DNA of 64,000 bases from Cellvibrionales bacterium UBA1969 (GCA_002339085.1 DDDX01000082.1:10148-74147); one strand, 5' to 3'; positions 37,401 to 47,048 are shown, counted from the first letter of the stretch. Program-made: numbers and translations. Notes: a model not told the origin generated them from the letters alone.

Positions 37401-39912
37401 ATGCACTCTCCATGCGATTTAAGGTTAATAAACGTAAGGTATCTTTAGTGTCTTTATCGTCTTGATCCCCAAAAGTAATTTTTTCTTCGGTTAAATCAAC
37501 AAAACCCCTGACAGCCGTAATGCCGTAACTGTGGCCTGCGCCTTCTGCCCGCTCTTTAAATAAGCCAAGCATCGGGATATCATTTTCGGAATGACAGTCT
37601 AGCGCATGCTGATGCCAGTCTGTCATTGCTTGAGCTACTTCGATAAAGCCCACACCCCCAACTGGCGATTTCATGTTAGGGAAGTAGCGACGAAAAATTG
37701 GATCGTCGGTATTTAGAAAGTTTGGCTCAAAGAATTCACCGCCTGAATAGCTCTCGACGGTACAAAGCCCTACTTTGCCCATTGTCTTCATTAGTGCTTT
37801 TTCTGCCGCCTTAACGAACTTATTATAAGCAAGGTCAGGGTCTTCAGAGAATTTTTCTTCTGCACGCAGCTGAACACCCAATGGATAGACGGCTGCCGCA
37901 CCAAAGCCTAATGCACAGCAAATATGATGAGAAGATTTTATCTGGCCACTCTCAACAATTATTGAAACAGTCAATCGCAGACCTGCTTCAATTAAACGTT
38001 GATTAACTGCCGAGACCATCAAAGTCACTGCAACAGGGGCAAAATTACTTGATATTTCTCGATCACTTAAAATTACAATTCCACCATGATCACTAGCAAA
38101 TTGTTCAACTTGATCACATAAGTTATCTATAGACCCTACCAGAGATAACTGATTTGCATCACGATCATTGAAGACAGGTTCGTACAGCATACTAAATCGC
38201 TTAACTGGTGTTTTTCCCTGATCACAAATGCGACCAATTTGATCAAAATTCAAAATTGGTGATTCAATAATAATTTGATGAGTAGCTTTGTCGCCAATAT
38301 TTGGTTTTGCGCCAAGCGCAACTCTTAGAGTCATGCCTTCAGCTTCGCGTATAGAATCAAGTGGTGGATTTGTAACTTGCGCAAACCGCTGAGAAAAATA
38401 TTTAACTAGACCACCTTCATTATCTGACAGAGCATTAATCGCATTGCCGTATCCCATGGCTGATACTTTTTCAACGCCGGTCGCTAACATTGGGTCCATT
38501 AAAAATCTAAAACTTTCTTGATTGTGTGAGTATGAAACATATCTTCCAGGCAAAGTTAAATCACCATAATAATCTAACATTGACTCTAAACCAGATTCTT
38601 CTGGTTCTGGTAATACTTCAATATGAGTGCGTGCTCCACTCACAAGCTGAATATAATCACGCCGCTCAGCCAACATCTCAAGGGCTTGGTTGGTATTAAA
38701 CGAGCGTTTTTGATGGTGGTCATAATACAACATACCCCCCGCTTCTATTCGGCCTCTGCTCAAAACAGCATCGTCTTTAAAATCAATCTGACCTGCCTCA
38801 GACATAACTGCCAAATAATTTTCTGTCTCAATACTTCGAAGTGGTCGAAGACCAAGACGATCGAGACGCGCACCAATAATGCTGCCATCGCCAAAAATCA
38901 ACGCAGCAGGGCCGTCGTTTTTCTCTTCATATAAAGAAAAATATTCCAACATCGCTCTGACAGCTGGCGATAAGGTTTGGTCGTTCTCCCAAGCGGGCGG
39001 CATCATCGACACTACGGCTGTGACTAAATCTAAACCATCTTCAATCACTCTAGACTGCAGAGTTTGATCTAACCGACAACTATCAGACTGACCTTTGGGA
39101 CGAATAATATTGTTTTCTTTTGCCCTAGCAATGGCCGCCTCTGATAAACGATTCTTTTTATCGGTGTTCAACTCGCCATTATGTGCCATCAACCGAAAAG
39201 GTTGCGCCATGGATGGATGCGGATCTGTGTTAGTGGAAAAACGAGTATGAAAATACAGCGTATGGATGCTTTGCTGGCTATTATTCAAATCGCAGAAATA
39301 AGGGATAATTTCGTTTGAGTTAACACGCCCTTTCAAAACCTGCATCTGCGCTGATAAAGACAAAGGATAAAGCCCACTTAGCTTAGGCTCGGTATAAGCT
39401 CGTGATTCTACTGTCAATAAAACTTGGTGAATCTTTCGATTAAAACTATCGCCTTCAATACCCTCGGGAGCTAAAAATACCCACTGTATAATCGGCAATT
39501 GATACTGCACAGCTGCAGGACGCAACACGTCATTATTAACTGGCACATCGCGGGTGATAAGTGTCGTCATGCCTGCAGCGCTGAGCGCATCATCAATTAA
39601 TTGCTTTGCTAATTCATGCTGGCTGACATCGCTTGGCATAAAAAAATTGCCCACCCCAAACTGACCCAAACATAAATCATGCCCGGTGACGCGGTTAAAA
39701 AATTCCAATGATAAATCGATTGATACACCGGCACCATCGCCTACACCTTCAGCCGACATGCCGCCTCGATGTGGCACAGCACAAAGTGCCTCATGGCCTT
39801 TCACTAAAAGGTCATGGGTCTGCTTGCCGTCTTTTCGGGTTAGGAAGCCAACGCCACAGCTACTCTTATCTAACGAGCTGTCGTAAAGGCCGAACCTAGT
39901 GTTATCAGTCAT
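34426..39912 (-). CDS. gltB: Glutamate synthase large subunit, extra-long form
   Basis: An 1828-aa protein; usual GltB is about 1500 aa. Order: a short propeptide with Cys19 as N-terminal nucleophile (SCGVGF), class II amidotransferase to about 420, a central domain, then the FMN/Fe-S synthase domain (about 800-1290). A cluster motif Cys1255-x5-Cys1261-x3-Cys1265 follows (usual spacing x5, x4). The glycine-rich GXGXG helix includes the HGSAGQSYGAF region near 1430. The last 250 or so residues are an extension with no motif I know. It makes glutamate from glutamine and 2-oxoglutarate. The usual NADPH partner gltD is missing here; a diflavin reductase follows. Confidence 0.9.
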   Translation of the reverse strand: MTDNTRFGLYDSSLDKSSCGVGFLTRKDGKQTHDLLVKGHEALCAVPHRGGMSAEGVGDGAGVSIDLSLEFFNRVTGHDLCLGQFGVGNFFMPSDVSQHELAKQLIDDALSAAGMTTLITRDVPVNNDVLRPAAVQYQLPIIQWVFLAPEGIEGDSFNRKIHQVLLTVESRAYTEPKLSGLYPLSLSAQMQVLKGRVNSNEIIPYFCDLNNSQQSIHTLYFHTRFSTNTDPHPSMAQPFRLMAHNGELNTDKKNRLSEAAIARAKENNIIRPKGQSDSCRLDQTLQSRVIEDGLDLVTAVVSMMPPAWENDQTLSPAVRAMLEYFSLYEEKNDGPAALIFGDGSIIGARLDRLGLRPLRSIETENYLAVMSEAGQIDFKDDAVLSRGRIEAGGMLYYDHHQKRSFNTNQALEMLAERRDYIQLVSGARTHIEVLPEPEESGLESMLDYYGDLTLPGRYVSYSHNQESFRFLMDPMLATGVEKVSAMGYGNAINALSDNEGGLVKYFSQRFAQVTNPPLDSIREAEGMTLRVALGAKPNIGDKATHQIIIESPILNFDQIGRICDQGKTPVKRFSMLYEPVFNDRDANQLSLVGSIDNLCDQVEQFASDHGGIVILSDREISSNFAPVAVTLMVSAVNQRLIEAGLRLTVSIIVESGQIKSSHHICCALGFGAAAVYPLGVQLRAEEKFSEDPDLAYNKFVKAAEKALMKTMGKVGLCTVESYSGGEFFEPNFLNTDDPIFRRYFPNMKSPVGGVGFIEVAQAMTDWHQHALDCHSENDIPMLGLFKERAEGAGHSYGITAVRGFVDLTEEKITFGDQDDKDTKDTLRLLTLNRMESAFGISEEGYTNTSFDRLTNDEVNNFEITPGYREFSRSMAEERARRPAALRDVLAFPADISFIDKADDFREELMRFNRAGNNDFVIRGLDCEPLSETDFALQLTGSKANDAKRLEQLAISFIDRFGDNIISHQIKGQRLLITASHEALDYLTRLRSALPALPLEEVQAASEITPFLASGAMSHGALVATAHEAVAHGTNMVGGMSNSGEGGEHLSRYGTIRASRIKQFASGRFGVWAGYLADPMLEEVEIKIGQGAKPGEGGQLPAPKVNVEIAAARGGVPGVELISPPPHHDTYSIEDLAQLIHDAKAARVRVIVKLVSSDGIGTIAVGVAKAGADVINVAGNTGGTGAASVTSLKYTGRAAEIGIAEVHQALSANGLRSKVILRCSGAHQTGSDVVKSALMGGDSFEFGTTALMMLKCVMAKNCNIKCPAGLTTNPEVFDGDPRALGQYLLNIAHEVREILAQLGLRSLREARGRSDLMHLLDHPSSVGQLDLRAMLTVVDEFKVDNPIYMERDFAVDDQFLVHVRQALIDNKQLSVTVPDSRHLNNCNKSVGGQLAIDLERILNHELADIDLPAVLQDQRGRRYLREASVNIATHGSAGQSYGAFCNDGMVLEHTGTCNDGVGKTACGGQIVVHAPASENQAMGNNVLIGNFALFGATGGRVFIEGQAGDRFAVRNSGSTAVVEGVGDFCCEYMTNGAVLNLGGFSKGFGNGMSGGFAYQYDPDCLFADSISHDSVLLGSLSESSEQSDIHAQAVKTLLVWHVEATNSQKAKQLLANWDVEKKNFSYIIPRALLQYQDSEAILAAKPRKELLEELATALAAHQVNKLKRAWRSGQPVFHGFVPDTQLGDDGDKKYELLNTYSVLDTAQKLALKKLPSINDVQHPEAVKATRNLILTEDFALMNGLLRHSRQAIAGYSDSELAAMIANKRLNDFKQTLSLRNIISMDSPATYGWIIHQQQKNKTALGRIPSFEELFAFNAMNDLLPNVSQL

Positions 39913-40236
39913 AAGTTTGAATCGCTTATTTAAATCAAAAAATCGAAAATTTTAAAATATTGAGAGCCACCACAATAACCTCTCATCTTGGTTAGATGCA
40001 AAAAGAGGCGAAACTATCCAATCCCCTTTTGGTTAAAAATATTGTTAATTCTCAATGTGTTACTGAAAAAATCAGAGCCAAATATTGGCCATCAGGCTAA
40101 AAAAAGGGAGTGTATTCTACACGTAAGTACGACTATGAACAATTATCCATTTATCGGCTTTGAAATTAGCTATTAAACTATAAGAAACAATAGCTTAGGA
40201 TTATCGTCAACGATACAGATAGTTCTATTTAGTATT
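39913..40236. other. 324-bp intergenic region upstream of gltB
   Basis: AT-rich, between gltB and the damX-like gene (both minus strand). It holds the inverted repeat GCCAA-ATA-TTGGC at 40077-40089 and a weak AGCTATT/AATAGCT hairpin at 40168-40195. No consensus promoter was identified and no gene is supported. Confidence 0.4.
40077..40089. promoter_or_regulatory. Palindrome GCCAA-ATA-TTGGC upstream of gltB
   Basis: A perfect 5-bp inverted repeat, about 165 bp before the gltB start. Eleven of its bases (CAAATATTGGC) recur in the intergenic region at 26318-26328. Possibly a regulator site; the owner is unknown. Confidence 0.3.
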
Positions 40237-41877
40237 CTACTCTTCTTCAGGGTCAATGACAGCACTAAATCGCTGAATATCGGATTGAATACTAGCGATA
40301 TTACGTGGCCAAGGTCTTAATCGCTGTAATCCGGAAGCTAGATCTTGAATAGCTTGTTTGGCTTCATTACGGCCTGTATAGGGGCCACTGACCACGACAA
40401 ACCATGGCTTACCGCTGTAGCGCGTCTCGTACACAAATAGCGATAATTGCTCAGCATATTGCTCAACCAGTTGCTTGGCACGTTTAGGATTGTGGGTGCC
40501 AAAAATTTGAAGCGCGTAACCGGTATCAGGCCAATCTACGATAGTAAGCCGTCTGTTTTCTGGCTGAAAATTACCCCTTTTCTTTTTTAAATCAATCTGT
40601 TGAGTAGCAATATCACGTGTGACCCCAACATCTTCCACTGCCGTTGAGGGCGTTATAGTAACAACTTCGTACGAGCCACTCATCACATCCGTATTTTTTG
40701 CTGACGGTAGGTCGTTTGCCAGCGCTTGCAAACTAGTCCTAACTTGATCAGCCGTTTTTACCGTGAAGGCATCTTTAACGGTTGGGTGTGGTTCATCTTC
40801 AATAGAAGATTGAAAATTACTTTCCGGCTCTTGAGTTAATTCTGACTGAGCACCGACTAACACAATTGGCTCAAAATTTTTGACTGAAGCCGGCTCTTCA
40901 ATATTCGAGTTGTAAATAAATACGATCAAAATTGTTAGAAAGATCAATGCGAATGCATGGCTTAATGGAAAGGGTTTACGAGATGGGATTTGGCTAGCTT
41001 TACCTGCCATTAGCATACTACGCACCACTTGATGCAACTGTCGCACGCTACCCTGACTCCTATAGGTTAGCGCTTGAAGCTGCATCTGGCTTAGCGGAAA
41101 CTCACCTTTAAACCCAACCGCTTCAAGCCGATAAAAAACATAATCATAAACCTCAGACTGACTAAAGGGTGTTAGCTCAATTCGATTAATCAGTAAATCT
41201 TCCGTTTCTGCCGCTGACTCCAATAAACTCAGGACCTGCTGCTGGCCGACGAGAATAGCCGCTAATTTACCTTCTGCCGCAGCAAGCAAAGTAAATATCG
41301 ACGCCAGTGCCTCATGGCCTAAATCCTCAACATTATCAATACAAATAAGAGATTGTCGATCAATCGCCGTATTGCTCTCAAAAAATGCCAGCAAGTTCTG
41401 ACCCAACCACTCCACATCGTCAGCACTATCATGATAGATATCAATACCAAGACCAGTTGCTAAAGCAGTGAAGACTTGCGCGGTACTCATCATTAATTCA
41501 GCTCGAATGCTTGCTATATCAACATCGCCTTTTAACTCACGCACAGCCGCGCTTAAAGTCGCGGTCTTACCAGCACCTGTGGGACCCGTAAGGAAAACGG
41601 GCGTACTACCATAACGCGAGAAATGTAACAAAGATTGGACCGCCTGCTGACGACCAGATCCCGGATAAAACAACCCACTATTATCTTGATCAATAAAAGG
41701 ATCGCGCTCAAATCGATACCTTGCTAAATACGCATTAAATTGAGCGCGTTTTTTCTCATCACGATATATTTCAGAGGCAGCTGGGGAGGTAGCAGGAGTA
41801 ACTTTGCCAGAATCAACTGCAAGGCCTTGTTGTGAGTCAACTTGTGAGTCGGAGTCTCTATTGATTTCCATCACCAT
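40237..41877 (-). CDS. damX: DamX-like cell-division protein (AAA ATPase with SPOR domain)
   Basis: A 546-aa protein. An ExeA-type AAA domain (about 50-290) holds Walker A GPTGAGKT (98-105) and a Walker B LICIDN. One transmembrane helix follows (about 305-322), then a low-complexity linker and a C-terminal SPOR domain (about 455-535) starting GYALQIFGTHN and ending SGPYTGRNEAKQAIQDL. SPOR binds denuded septal glycan. Its place after aroB matches the conserved aroK-aroB-damX order. Confidence 0.9.
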   Translation of the reverse strand: MVMEINRDSDSQVDSQQGLAVDSGKVTPATSPAASEIYRDEKKRAQFNAYLARYRFERDPFIDQDNSGLFYPGSGRQQAVQSLLHFSRYGSTPVFLTGPTGAGKTATLSAAVRELKGDVDIASIRAELMMSTAQVFTALATGLGIDIYHDSADDVEWLGQNLLAFFESNTAIDRQSLICIDNVEDLGHEALASIFTLLAAAEGKLAAILVGQQQVLSLLESAAETEDLLINRIELTPFSQSEVYDYVFYRLEAVGFKGEFPLSQMQLQALTYRSQGSVRQLHQVVRSMLMAGKASQIPSRKPFPLSHAFALIFLTILIVFIYNSNIEEPASVKNFEPIVLVGAQSELTQEPESNFQSSIEDEPHPTVKDAFTVKTADQVRTSLQALANDLPSAKNTDVMSGSYEVVTITPSTAVEDVGVTRDIATQQIDLKKKRGNFQPENRRLTIVDWPDTGYALQIFGTHNPKRAKQLVEQYAEQLSLFVYETRYSGKPWFVVVSGPYTGRNEAKQAIQDLASGLQRLRPWPRNIASIQSDIQRFSAVIDPEEE

Positions 41878-41901
41878 AGCGTAAAACGCAAGAGATTTCT
41901 C

Positions 41902-42981
41902 TTACAAATAATGTTGTAACGTTTGTTTAAGTAAATCAGCATCAAAATCATTGCTGACAAAAGCATCGCCAATAGCGCGCAATAGTACTAGACGTAAGTG
42001 CCCATCAAGCACTTTTTTATCCATGCCCATTAAGCCTAATATCGCATCGCTAGTCGGTAAATTAGCCGGCGCTGATACCGGCAGCCCCGCAGCCCCTATG
42101 AGTGCTATCGTACGCTCTAATACAGAAGCGTTAATTAAGCCTAAGCGTGTAGAAAGATCGAGAGCCATAATCATCCCGAAACCAACGGCTTCACCATGTA
42201 ACCAAGCTTTATACTCTGTTGCGGTCTCAATCGCGTGGCCAAACGTATGACCTAAATTAAGAATCGCACGAAAACCACCTTCACGCTCGTCGGCAGCCAC
42301 TACTTTCGCTTTATTTTCGCAAGATCGTGCAATTGCATATTGCAAAGCCGCTTGGTCTCGCACAATTAATGCTGGCATATTTTGTTCGAGCCAAATAAAA
42401 AAATCAGCATCACAGATTAAACCGTACTTAATTACCTCGGCTAAACCAGCTTGATATTCTCGTATAGGTAAGCTAGACAAAGTATCGGTATCAATTAATA
42501 CGGCTGTAGGCTGATGAAAAGCACCAATCATATTTTTACCTAGAGCATGATTAACCCCAGTTTTACCCCCCACGGAAGAATCCACTTGGGCTAGCAAAGT
42601 GGTTGGCATCTGAATAAACTTGACGCCTCGCTGATAACAAGCTGCAGCGAAACCCGTCATATCACCGACGACACCGCCACCGAGCGCGAGCAACGTCGTC
42701 GTTCGATTATGACGTTGGTTTAATAAGGCTTCAAAGACGCGCTCCACCGTTGCCAATTGCTTGAACTGTTCACCGTCTGGAAGGATTATCGTGTCTGCAT
42801 TAGGTATCTTAGTCAGCAATGAGTCTAAATAAAGCGGCGCGATGGTTTCATTGGTTACTACCATCAATTGACCCGAGCCAATATACTGCTGTAATAATGC
42901 CTCGTCTTTTAAAAATCCCGCACCAATAATAATGGGATAACTTCGCTCGGCCAAGTCAACTTGAAGAGTAATAGATGTCAC
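41902..42981 (-). CDS. aroB: 3-dehydroquinate synthase
   Basis: A 359-aa protein. The NAD site [13 protein letters not shown] and the metal-ligand stretch [12 protein letters not shown] are present, as are [20 protein letters not shown] and the Lys-containing active-site segments. It turns DAHP into 3-dehydroquinate, the second shikimate step. It lies 24 bp upstream of damX and 156 bp downstream of aroK. Confidence 0.96.
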   Translation of the reverse strand: MTSITLQVDLAERSYPIIIGAGFLKDEALLQQYIGSGQLMVVTNETIAPLYLDSLLTKIPNADTIILPDGEQFKQLATVERVFEALLNQRHNRTTTLLALGGGVVGDMTGFAAACYQRGVKFIQMPTTLLAQVDSSVGGKTGVNHALGKNMIGAFHQPTAVLIDTDTLSSLPIREYQAGLAEVIKYGLICDADFFIWLEQNMPALIVRDQAALQYAIARSCENKAKVVAADEREGGFRAILNLGHTFGHAIETATEYKAWLHGEAVGFGMIMALDLSTRLGLINASVLERTIALIGAAGLPVSAPANLPTSDAILGLMGMDKKVLDGHLRLVLLRAIGDAFVSNDFDADLLKQTLQHYL

Positions 42982-43137
42982 GTTTGCGAACCTTTTTCAG
43001 TGAATATCTGATATTTAACCATTAACAACGATAAAGTCAAAGATCTGCCTCTTAGACAAAAAATTCAGCTATTCATCCATTGAGCCAACCGCTTTGAGAT
43101 GGCCATAAAAAACATGATTTATAGCGCTAGTTCTTAC

Positions 43138-43662
43138 TTAGAGTACGGGAAGATTCAAGCGCTTAACAATCGATTGCGCCGTTAAGCGCGGCTTGTTATT
43201 TTCAGTCGCAATAATAATATCAGCCACTTCTCGATAGAGGGGCTCACGAATTATCATCAAATTTTTAAGCGTCTGGGCTGGATCGCCCTCATTCAATAAA
43301 GGCCTTGAGCGGTCATTTCCTGTCCGTCTCAACTGCTGACTAACACTAGTTTGCAAAAAAACTGAGGTGCCAGATTGATTCAACAATTGCCGATTTTCCT
43401 CGCGCATAACAATACCGCCACCGGTAGCAATAACAGCAGGTGAAGATTGGCAGATATGATAGAGCACTTTATGCTCTCGGTCGCGAAACCCCTGCTCACC
43501 TTCAACATCAAATATCCATGGGATATCAGCGCCACTTCGCTGCTCTATCTCGTGATCGGTATCGATGAAAGGTAATTGCAAAGCACTTGCCAAATAACGA
43601 CCGATGGTCGTTTTCCCAGCGCCCATTGGGCCAACCAGAAATATTCTCGTTGCGTCTGACAT
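43138..43662 (-). CDS. aroK: Shikimate kinase
   Basis: A 174-aa P-loop kinase. Walker A is GPMGAGKTTIGR (11-22), with the shikimate-binding DTDHEIEQRSG, FRDREHKVL and GGGIVM. It phosphorylates shikimate. In most relatives pilQ lies immediately upstream; here only a pilQ wreck does. Confidence 0.96.
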   Translation of the reverse strand: MSDATRIFLVGPMGAGKTTIGRYLASALQLPFIDTDHEIEQRSGADIPWIFDVEGEQGFRDREHKVLYHICQSSPAVIATGGGIVMREENRQLLNQSGTSVFLQTSVSQQLRRTGNDRSRPLLNEGDPAQTLKNLMIIREPLYREVADIIIATENNKPRLTAQSIVKRLNLPVL

Positions 43663-43702
43663 ACAGCACCGACTTCTTTCGCTTTGTGTTTAAAGAAGCT
43701 AT

Positions 43703-44390
43703 TTATAGCACAGCGCAACTAAACAAGTCTAACATGCTATCAGTTAATATTTTAGGTGTTATTAAAATCAGCGACTTATTTTTTTGATAGCCAAAGATAG
43801 CTCGCTTGAACAGTCTGTACAAAAGGGGAATATCACCCAGCAAAGACACTTTAGTTTCTTGCTCTAGCTGGCTTTTTCTAAAAATGCCGCCTAAAAATAT
43901 GGGCTTATCATTATCCATTAAGGCATGAGTTCTAATTTGATTTTTCAAAAAAATAGGCACTTGTGAATTATTTTAGCCATACACTTTGTTTTCACTGCGG
44001 GGGCATTGTTTAATCACTAAGTCCAAGATTAAAGGTTATCGGTGGTAATTCTGGGCCTTAAACGTAAACTTAAAACGCCTCTTTAAATTTAATTATAGAG
44101 CAACCACTAGCCGAATATTCTTCATTAGGAATTTCTTTACCTGACTTAATTTCAGCCTCTTGTTTATCGCTAGCAATAATTCTTGGCTGCGAAATGATTT
44201 TGCCGCGACCTTCAACGGCAATGACCCTTAACTCAACATTAAGTGCGAAATTATCACTGAGAAAACCAATGGCAAAGGACTGTGAGTGTCCAAGCGCTTC
44301 AATAACACCTAGGTCAACAAATTCTGCCCCAGGAAAATGAAGGCTAACATTACCATTGGCAAAATCAAACACACTACTTTAGAAATTTAT
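43703..44390 (-). pseudogene. pilQ: pilQ secretin remnant, frameshifted and truncated
   Basis: Minus-strand reading gives consecutive pieces of the PilQ secretin domain in three frames. From 44372 to 44070: LGVIEALGHSQSFAIG...VEGRGKIISQPRIIA...GKEIPNEEYSASGCSIIKFKEAF, then a stop. Shifted by a base, VLSLRLRPRITTDNL continues it. Shifted again, LILDLVIKQ runs to an in-frame TAA, after which IRTHALMDNDKPIFLGGIF...LLGDIPLLYRLFK...LILITPKIL runs to 43703. These match the secretin order (SPRV, FKxAVLxLxVTPQITPD, VDNGxTVVLGGI, GDIPxLGxLF, ITPRI). A stop lies upstream at 44379-44381. The N-terminal two thirds is absent. Confidence 0.88.
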
Positions 44391-44498
44391 TTAAGTTTTA
44401 TCGCTACTAAAGGAGATTTTTACCTATTTTATTTTCTCTGTTTTCGTTATCCTGTCAGTCTTTGAATAGCTTTGTTTACCAAGGTCAAACAGACAGTT

Positions 44499-47048
44499 AT
44501 GCAAGCGCGAAAGTTCCTATTTAAAACTTTTTTTACATTAGCGTTACTAAGCGCGCTCTCTGGTTTGATTGTTATTTGTGCGACATACCTCTATCTTAGT
44601 CCTAAGTTACCTTCGGTTGATGTTCTTCAAGAAGCAAAAATGCAAGTCCCTTTGCGAATCTATTCACAAAATGGAAAATTAATGGGTGAGTTTGGTGAGA
44701 AACTTCGAACTCCAATCCGCAAAGAGGATGTGCCTCCCCAGTTTATCAATGCCATTCTTTCAGCTGAAGATGATAGATTTTTACAACACCAAGGCGTCGA
44801 TCTTGCCGGATTACTACGGGCAGCACTTCAACTTTTTGCCTCCGGTAAAATTCAAAGTGGCGGCAGCACCATTACCATGCAAGTTGCACGCAATTTTTTC
44901 TTGAGCAGTGAAAAAACATTCTTGCGTAAATTCAACGAGATTTTTTTAGCGATCCAAATCGAACAGAGTCTTACAAAAGATCAAATTCTTGAGCTCTATA
45001 TGAATAAAATTTTTTTAGGTAAGCGAGCATACGGCATAGAAGCTGCTGCGCAGGTCTATTACGGTAAGTCGATTAATGAATTAGACTTAGCGCAACTCGC
45101 CATGATTGCCGGTTTGCCCAAAGCACCTTCGGCCTACAACCCGATTAATAACTCACAACGTGCCAAAATAAGGCGAGATTGGATTCTTGGTAGGATGAAC
45201 AAATTAGGTTTTATTACCGCTGCTGAGTTCGCAATGCATTCCGCTCAGCCTGTCACCGCTCGCTATCATGGCACTACGCTAGAGTTAAATGCTGGCCATG
45301 CTGCAGAAATAGCTCGTAATCTTGCCATAGAAAAGCTTGGCCTTAAGGCTTATACCGACGGTTTCACCATCACAACAACCATCGACAGCCACCAACAGGA
45401 AGCGGCGCAGCAAGCCATAGAAAACGGCTTATTTAATTACGATTTAAGGCATGGCCACCGTGGGCCTGAACAGACTTTTCCTATAGAGGAGCGTGATCAG
45501 TGGTCTGCAATGATCAATCAACTACGGCCGATCAATGGGCTAGAGCCCGCAGTGATTACGGCTTTTTCTGACCAGCCCATCCTGGCTCAAGGAAACCCTC
45601 AACAACTGCCCAACCCGAAGCAGGCTGATAATGACGACCCGTTAATTCAACCGCAAGCTTATGTTCATCTTTTACTCTCTGATAATCGTGAAATCGCTTT
45701 CAAGTGGAATAAAAAAGCCAATCCCATCAGACCTTACATCACTGAAAATAAACGAGGAGTAGGTATAAAATCCTTAACTGAATTATTTGAGCCAGGTGAT
45801 GTTATTCGAATAAAAATATCGCCCGAAAGTAATGAAGTTTTTTTGACACAACTGCCCGATGTAAATGCTAGCTTAGTGGCTATTCGTCCTAATCAAGGAG
45901 CAATTAGTGCACTCATTGGCGGCTTTGACTTTCAGTCAAGTAAATTTAATCGCGCCACTCAAGCCCATCGTCAGACTGGCTCCAATTTAAAGCCTTTCAT
46001 CTATGCTGCCGCTATCGAAAATGGCTTTACTGCAGCCAGTCTTATTAACGATGCACCAATCGTATTTTCAGATCAACAACTTGAAAGTGACTGGCGACCA
46101 CAAAACTCAGGTGGCACCTTCTCTGGGCCAACGACCCTCCGAGAAGCGCTTTATCAATCAAAAAATTTGGTTTCAATCCGACTACTTCAGGAGCTAGGTA
46201 TTCGTAAAGCAATCACTTATTTAGAGCGCTTTAACTTTAACGAACGAGCTTTGCCGAGAGATCTTTCCCTTGCATTAGGCAGTTACGCAATGACGCCCTT
46301 GCAACTCGCAACCGCTTATTCAAGCATTGCTAACGGTGGTTTTAAAGTGACTCCTTTTCTTGTTGACGAAATCATCGACCGCAATGGAAAGGTCGTTTTT
46401 AAATCGCCTCGCGTAGAGGTTTGCTCAAACTGTGACAACTCAACAAGTTCGACAAAAAAATCGAGCAAAATAGAAAACCAAGATTTTATCGAGGCTGACT
46501 CGCTGGACGCCCTACTAGAACAGGAACTTCAAGCAGAGAAGGCTAAAGAAACTAAACAAGCCGACCGTATTATGGACTCCCGTGTGGTCTATATCATCGA
46601 TAGCATTTTAAAGGACGCCATACAGAAAGGCACAGCAATAAAAGCTAGGGGCTTAGGACGCAAAGATTTAGCGGGAAAAACGGGAACAACCAACGGCCCT
46701 ACCGACGCCTGGTTCTCTGGCTATCATCCTGATTTAGCCGTTACGACTTGGCTGGGGTTTGACAGCAACAAGAATATTGGCACCCGCGAATACGGTGGTT
46801 CAGCAGCGCTACCTATTTGGATAGACTTTATGCAAGAAAATCTTAATCGCCTGGAGACAACAACACCTATTCGCCCAAGTGGCATGGTATCGGTTAAAAT
46901 CGATAGCCGTACAGGCAAGGCGGCAAATGACTCGTCAAAAAATACCCGCTTTGAATTATTCCTAGAGGAACACTCGCCACAGCAATCATCAACAAGGCAA
47001 AATTCAACTAAGCCCAAAGAAACACAACTTAACGAAGAGTTGTTTTAG
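44499..47048 (+). CDS. mrcA: Penicillin-binding protein 1A
   Basis: 849 aa from the ATG at 44499; a TTG at 44472 would add nine residues. Transmembrane anchor about 8-32. The GT51 glycosyltransferase domain has its catalytic Glu in LSAEDDRFLQHQGVD, and GGSTITMQVARN. An OB-like insert follows. The transpeptidase has TGSNLKPF (active Ser), SKN and KTGTT motifs. It polymerises and cross-links peptidoglycan. It is divergent from the former pil cluster, as in Pseudomonas. Its stop overlaps the maeB stop by 4 bp. Confidence 0.95.
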   Translation: MQARKFLFKTFFTLALLSALSGLIVICATYLYLSPKLPSVDVLQEAKMQVPLRIYSQNGKLMGEFGEKLRTPIRKEDVPPQFINAILSAEDDRFLQHQGVDLAGLLRAALQLFASGKIQSGGSTITMQVARNFFLSSEKTFLRKFNEIFLAIQIEQSLTKDQILELYMNKIFLGKRAYGIEAAAQVYYGKSINELDLAQLAMIAGLPKAPSAYNPINNSQRAKIRRDWILGRMNKLGFITAAEFAMHSAQPVTARYHGTTLELNAGHAAEIARNLAIEKLGLKAYTDGFTITTTIDSHQQEAAQQAIENGLFNYDLRHGHRGPEQTFPIEERDQWSAMINQLRPINGLEPAVITAFSDQPILAQGNPQQLPNPKQADNDDPLIQPQAYVHLLLSDNREIAFKWNKKANPIRPYITENKRGVGIKSLTELFEPGDVIRIKISPESNEVFLTQLPDVNASLVAIRPNQGAISALIGGFDFQSSKFNRATQAHRQTGSNLKPFIYAAAIENGFTAASLINDAPIVFSDQQLESDWRPQNSGGTFSGPTTLREALYQSKNLVSIRLLQELGIRKAITYLERFNFNERALPRDLSLALGSYAMTPLQLATAYSSIANGGFKVTPFLVDEIIDRNGKVVFKSPRVEVCSNCDNSTSSTKKSSKIENQDFIEADSLDALLEQELQAEKAKETKQADRIMDSRVVYIIDSILKDAIQKGTAIKARGLGRKDLAGKTGTTNGPTDAWFSGYHPDLAVTTWLGFDSNKNIGTREYGGSAALPIWIDFMQENLNRLETTTPIRPSGMVSVKIDSRTGKAANDSSKNTRFELFLEEHSPQQSSTRQNSTKPKETQLNEELF

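Noticed and set aside
39988..40176. A 62-codon frame upstream of gltB
   Set aside because: Basic, unrecognised translation without ribosome site; it lies where the gltB control region should be.
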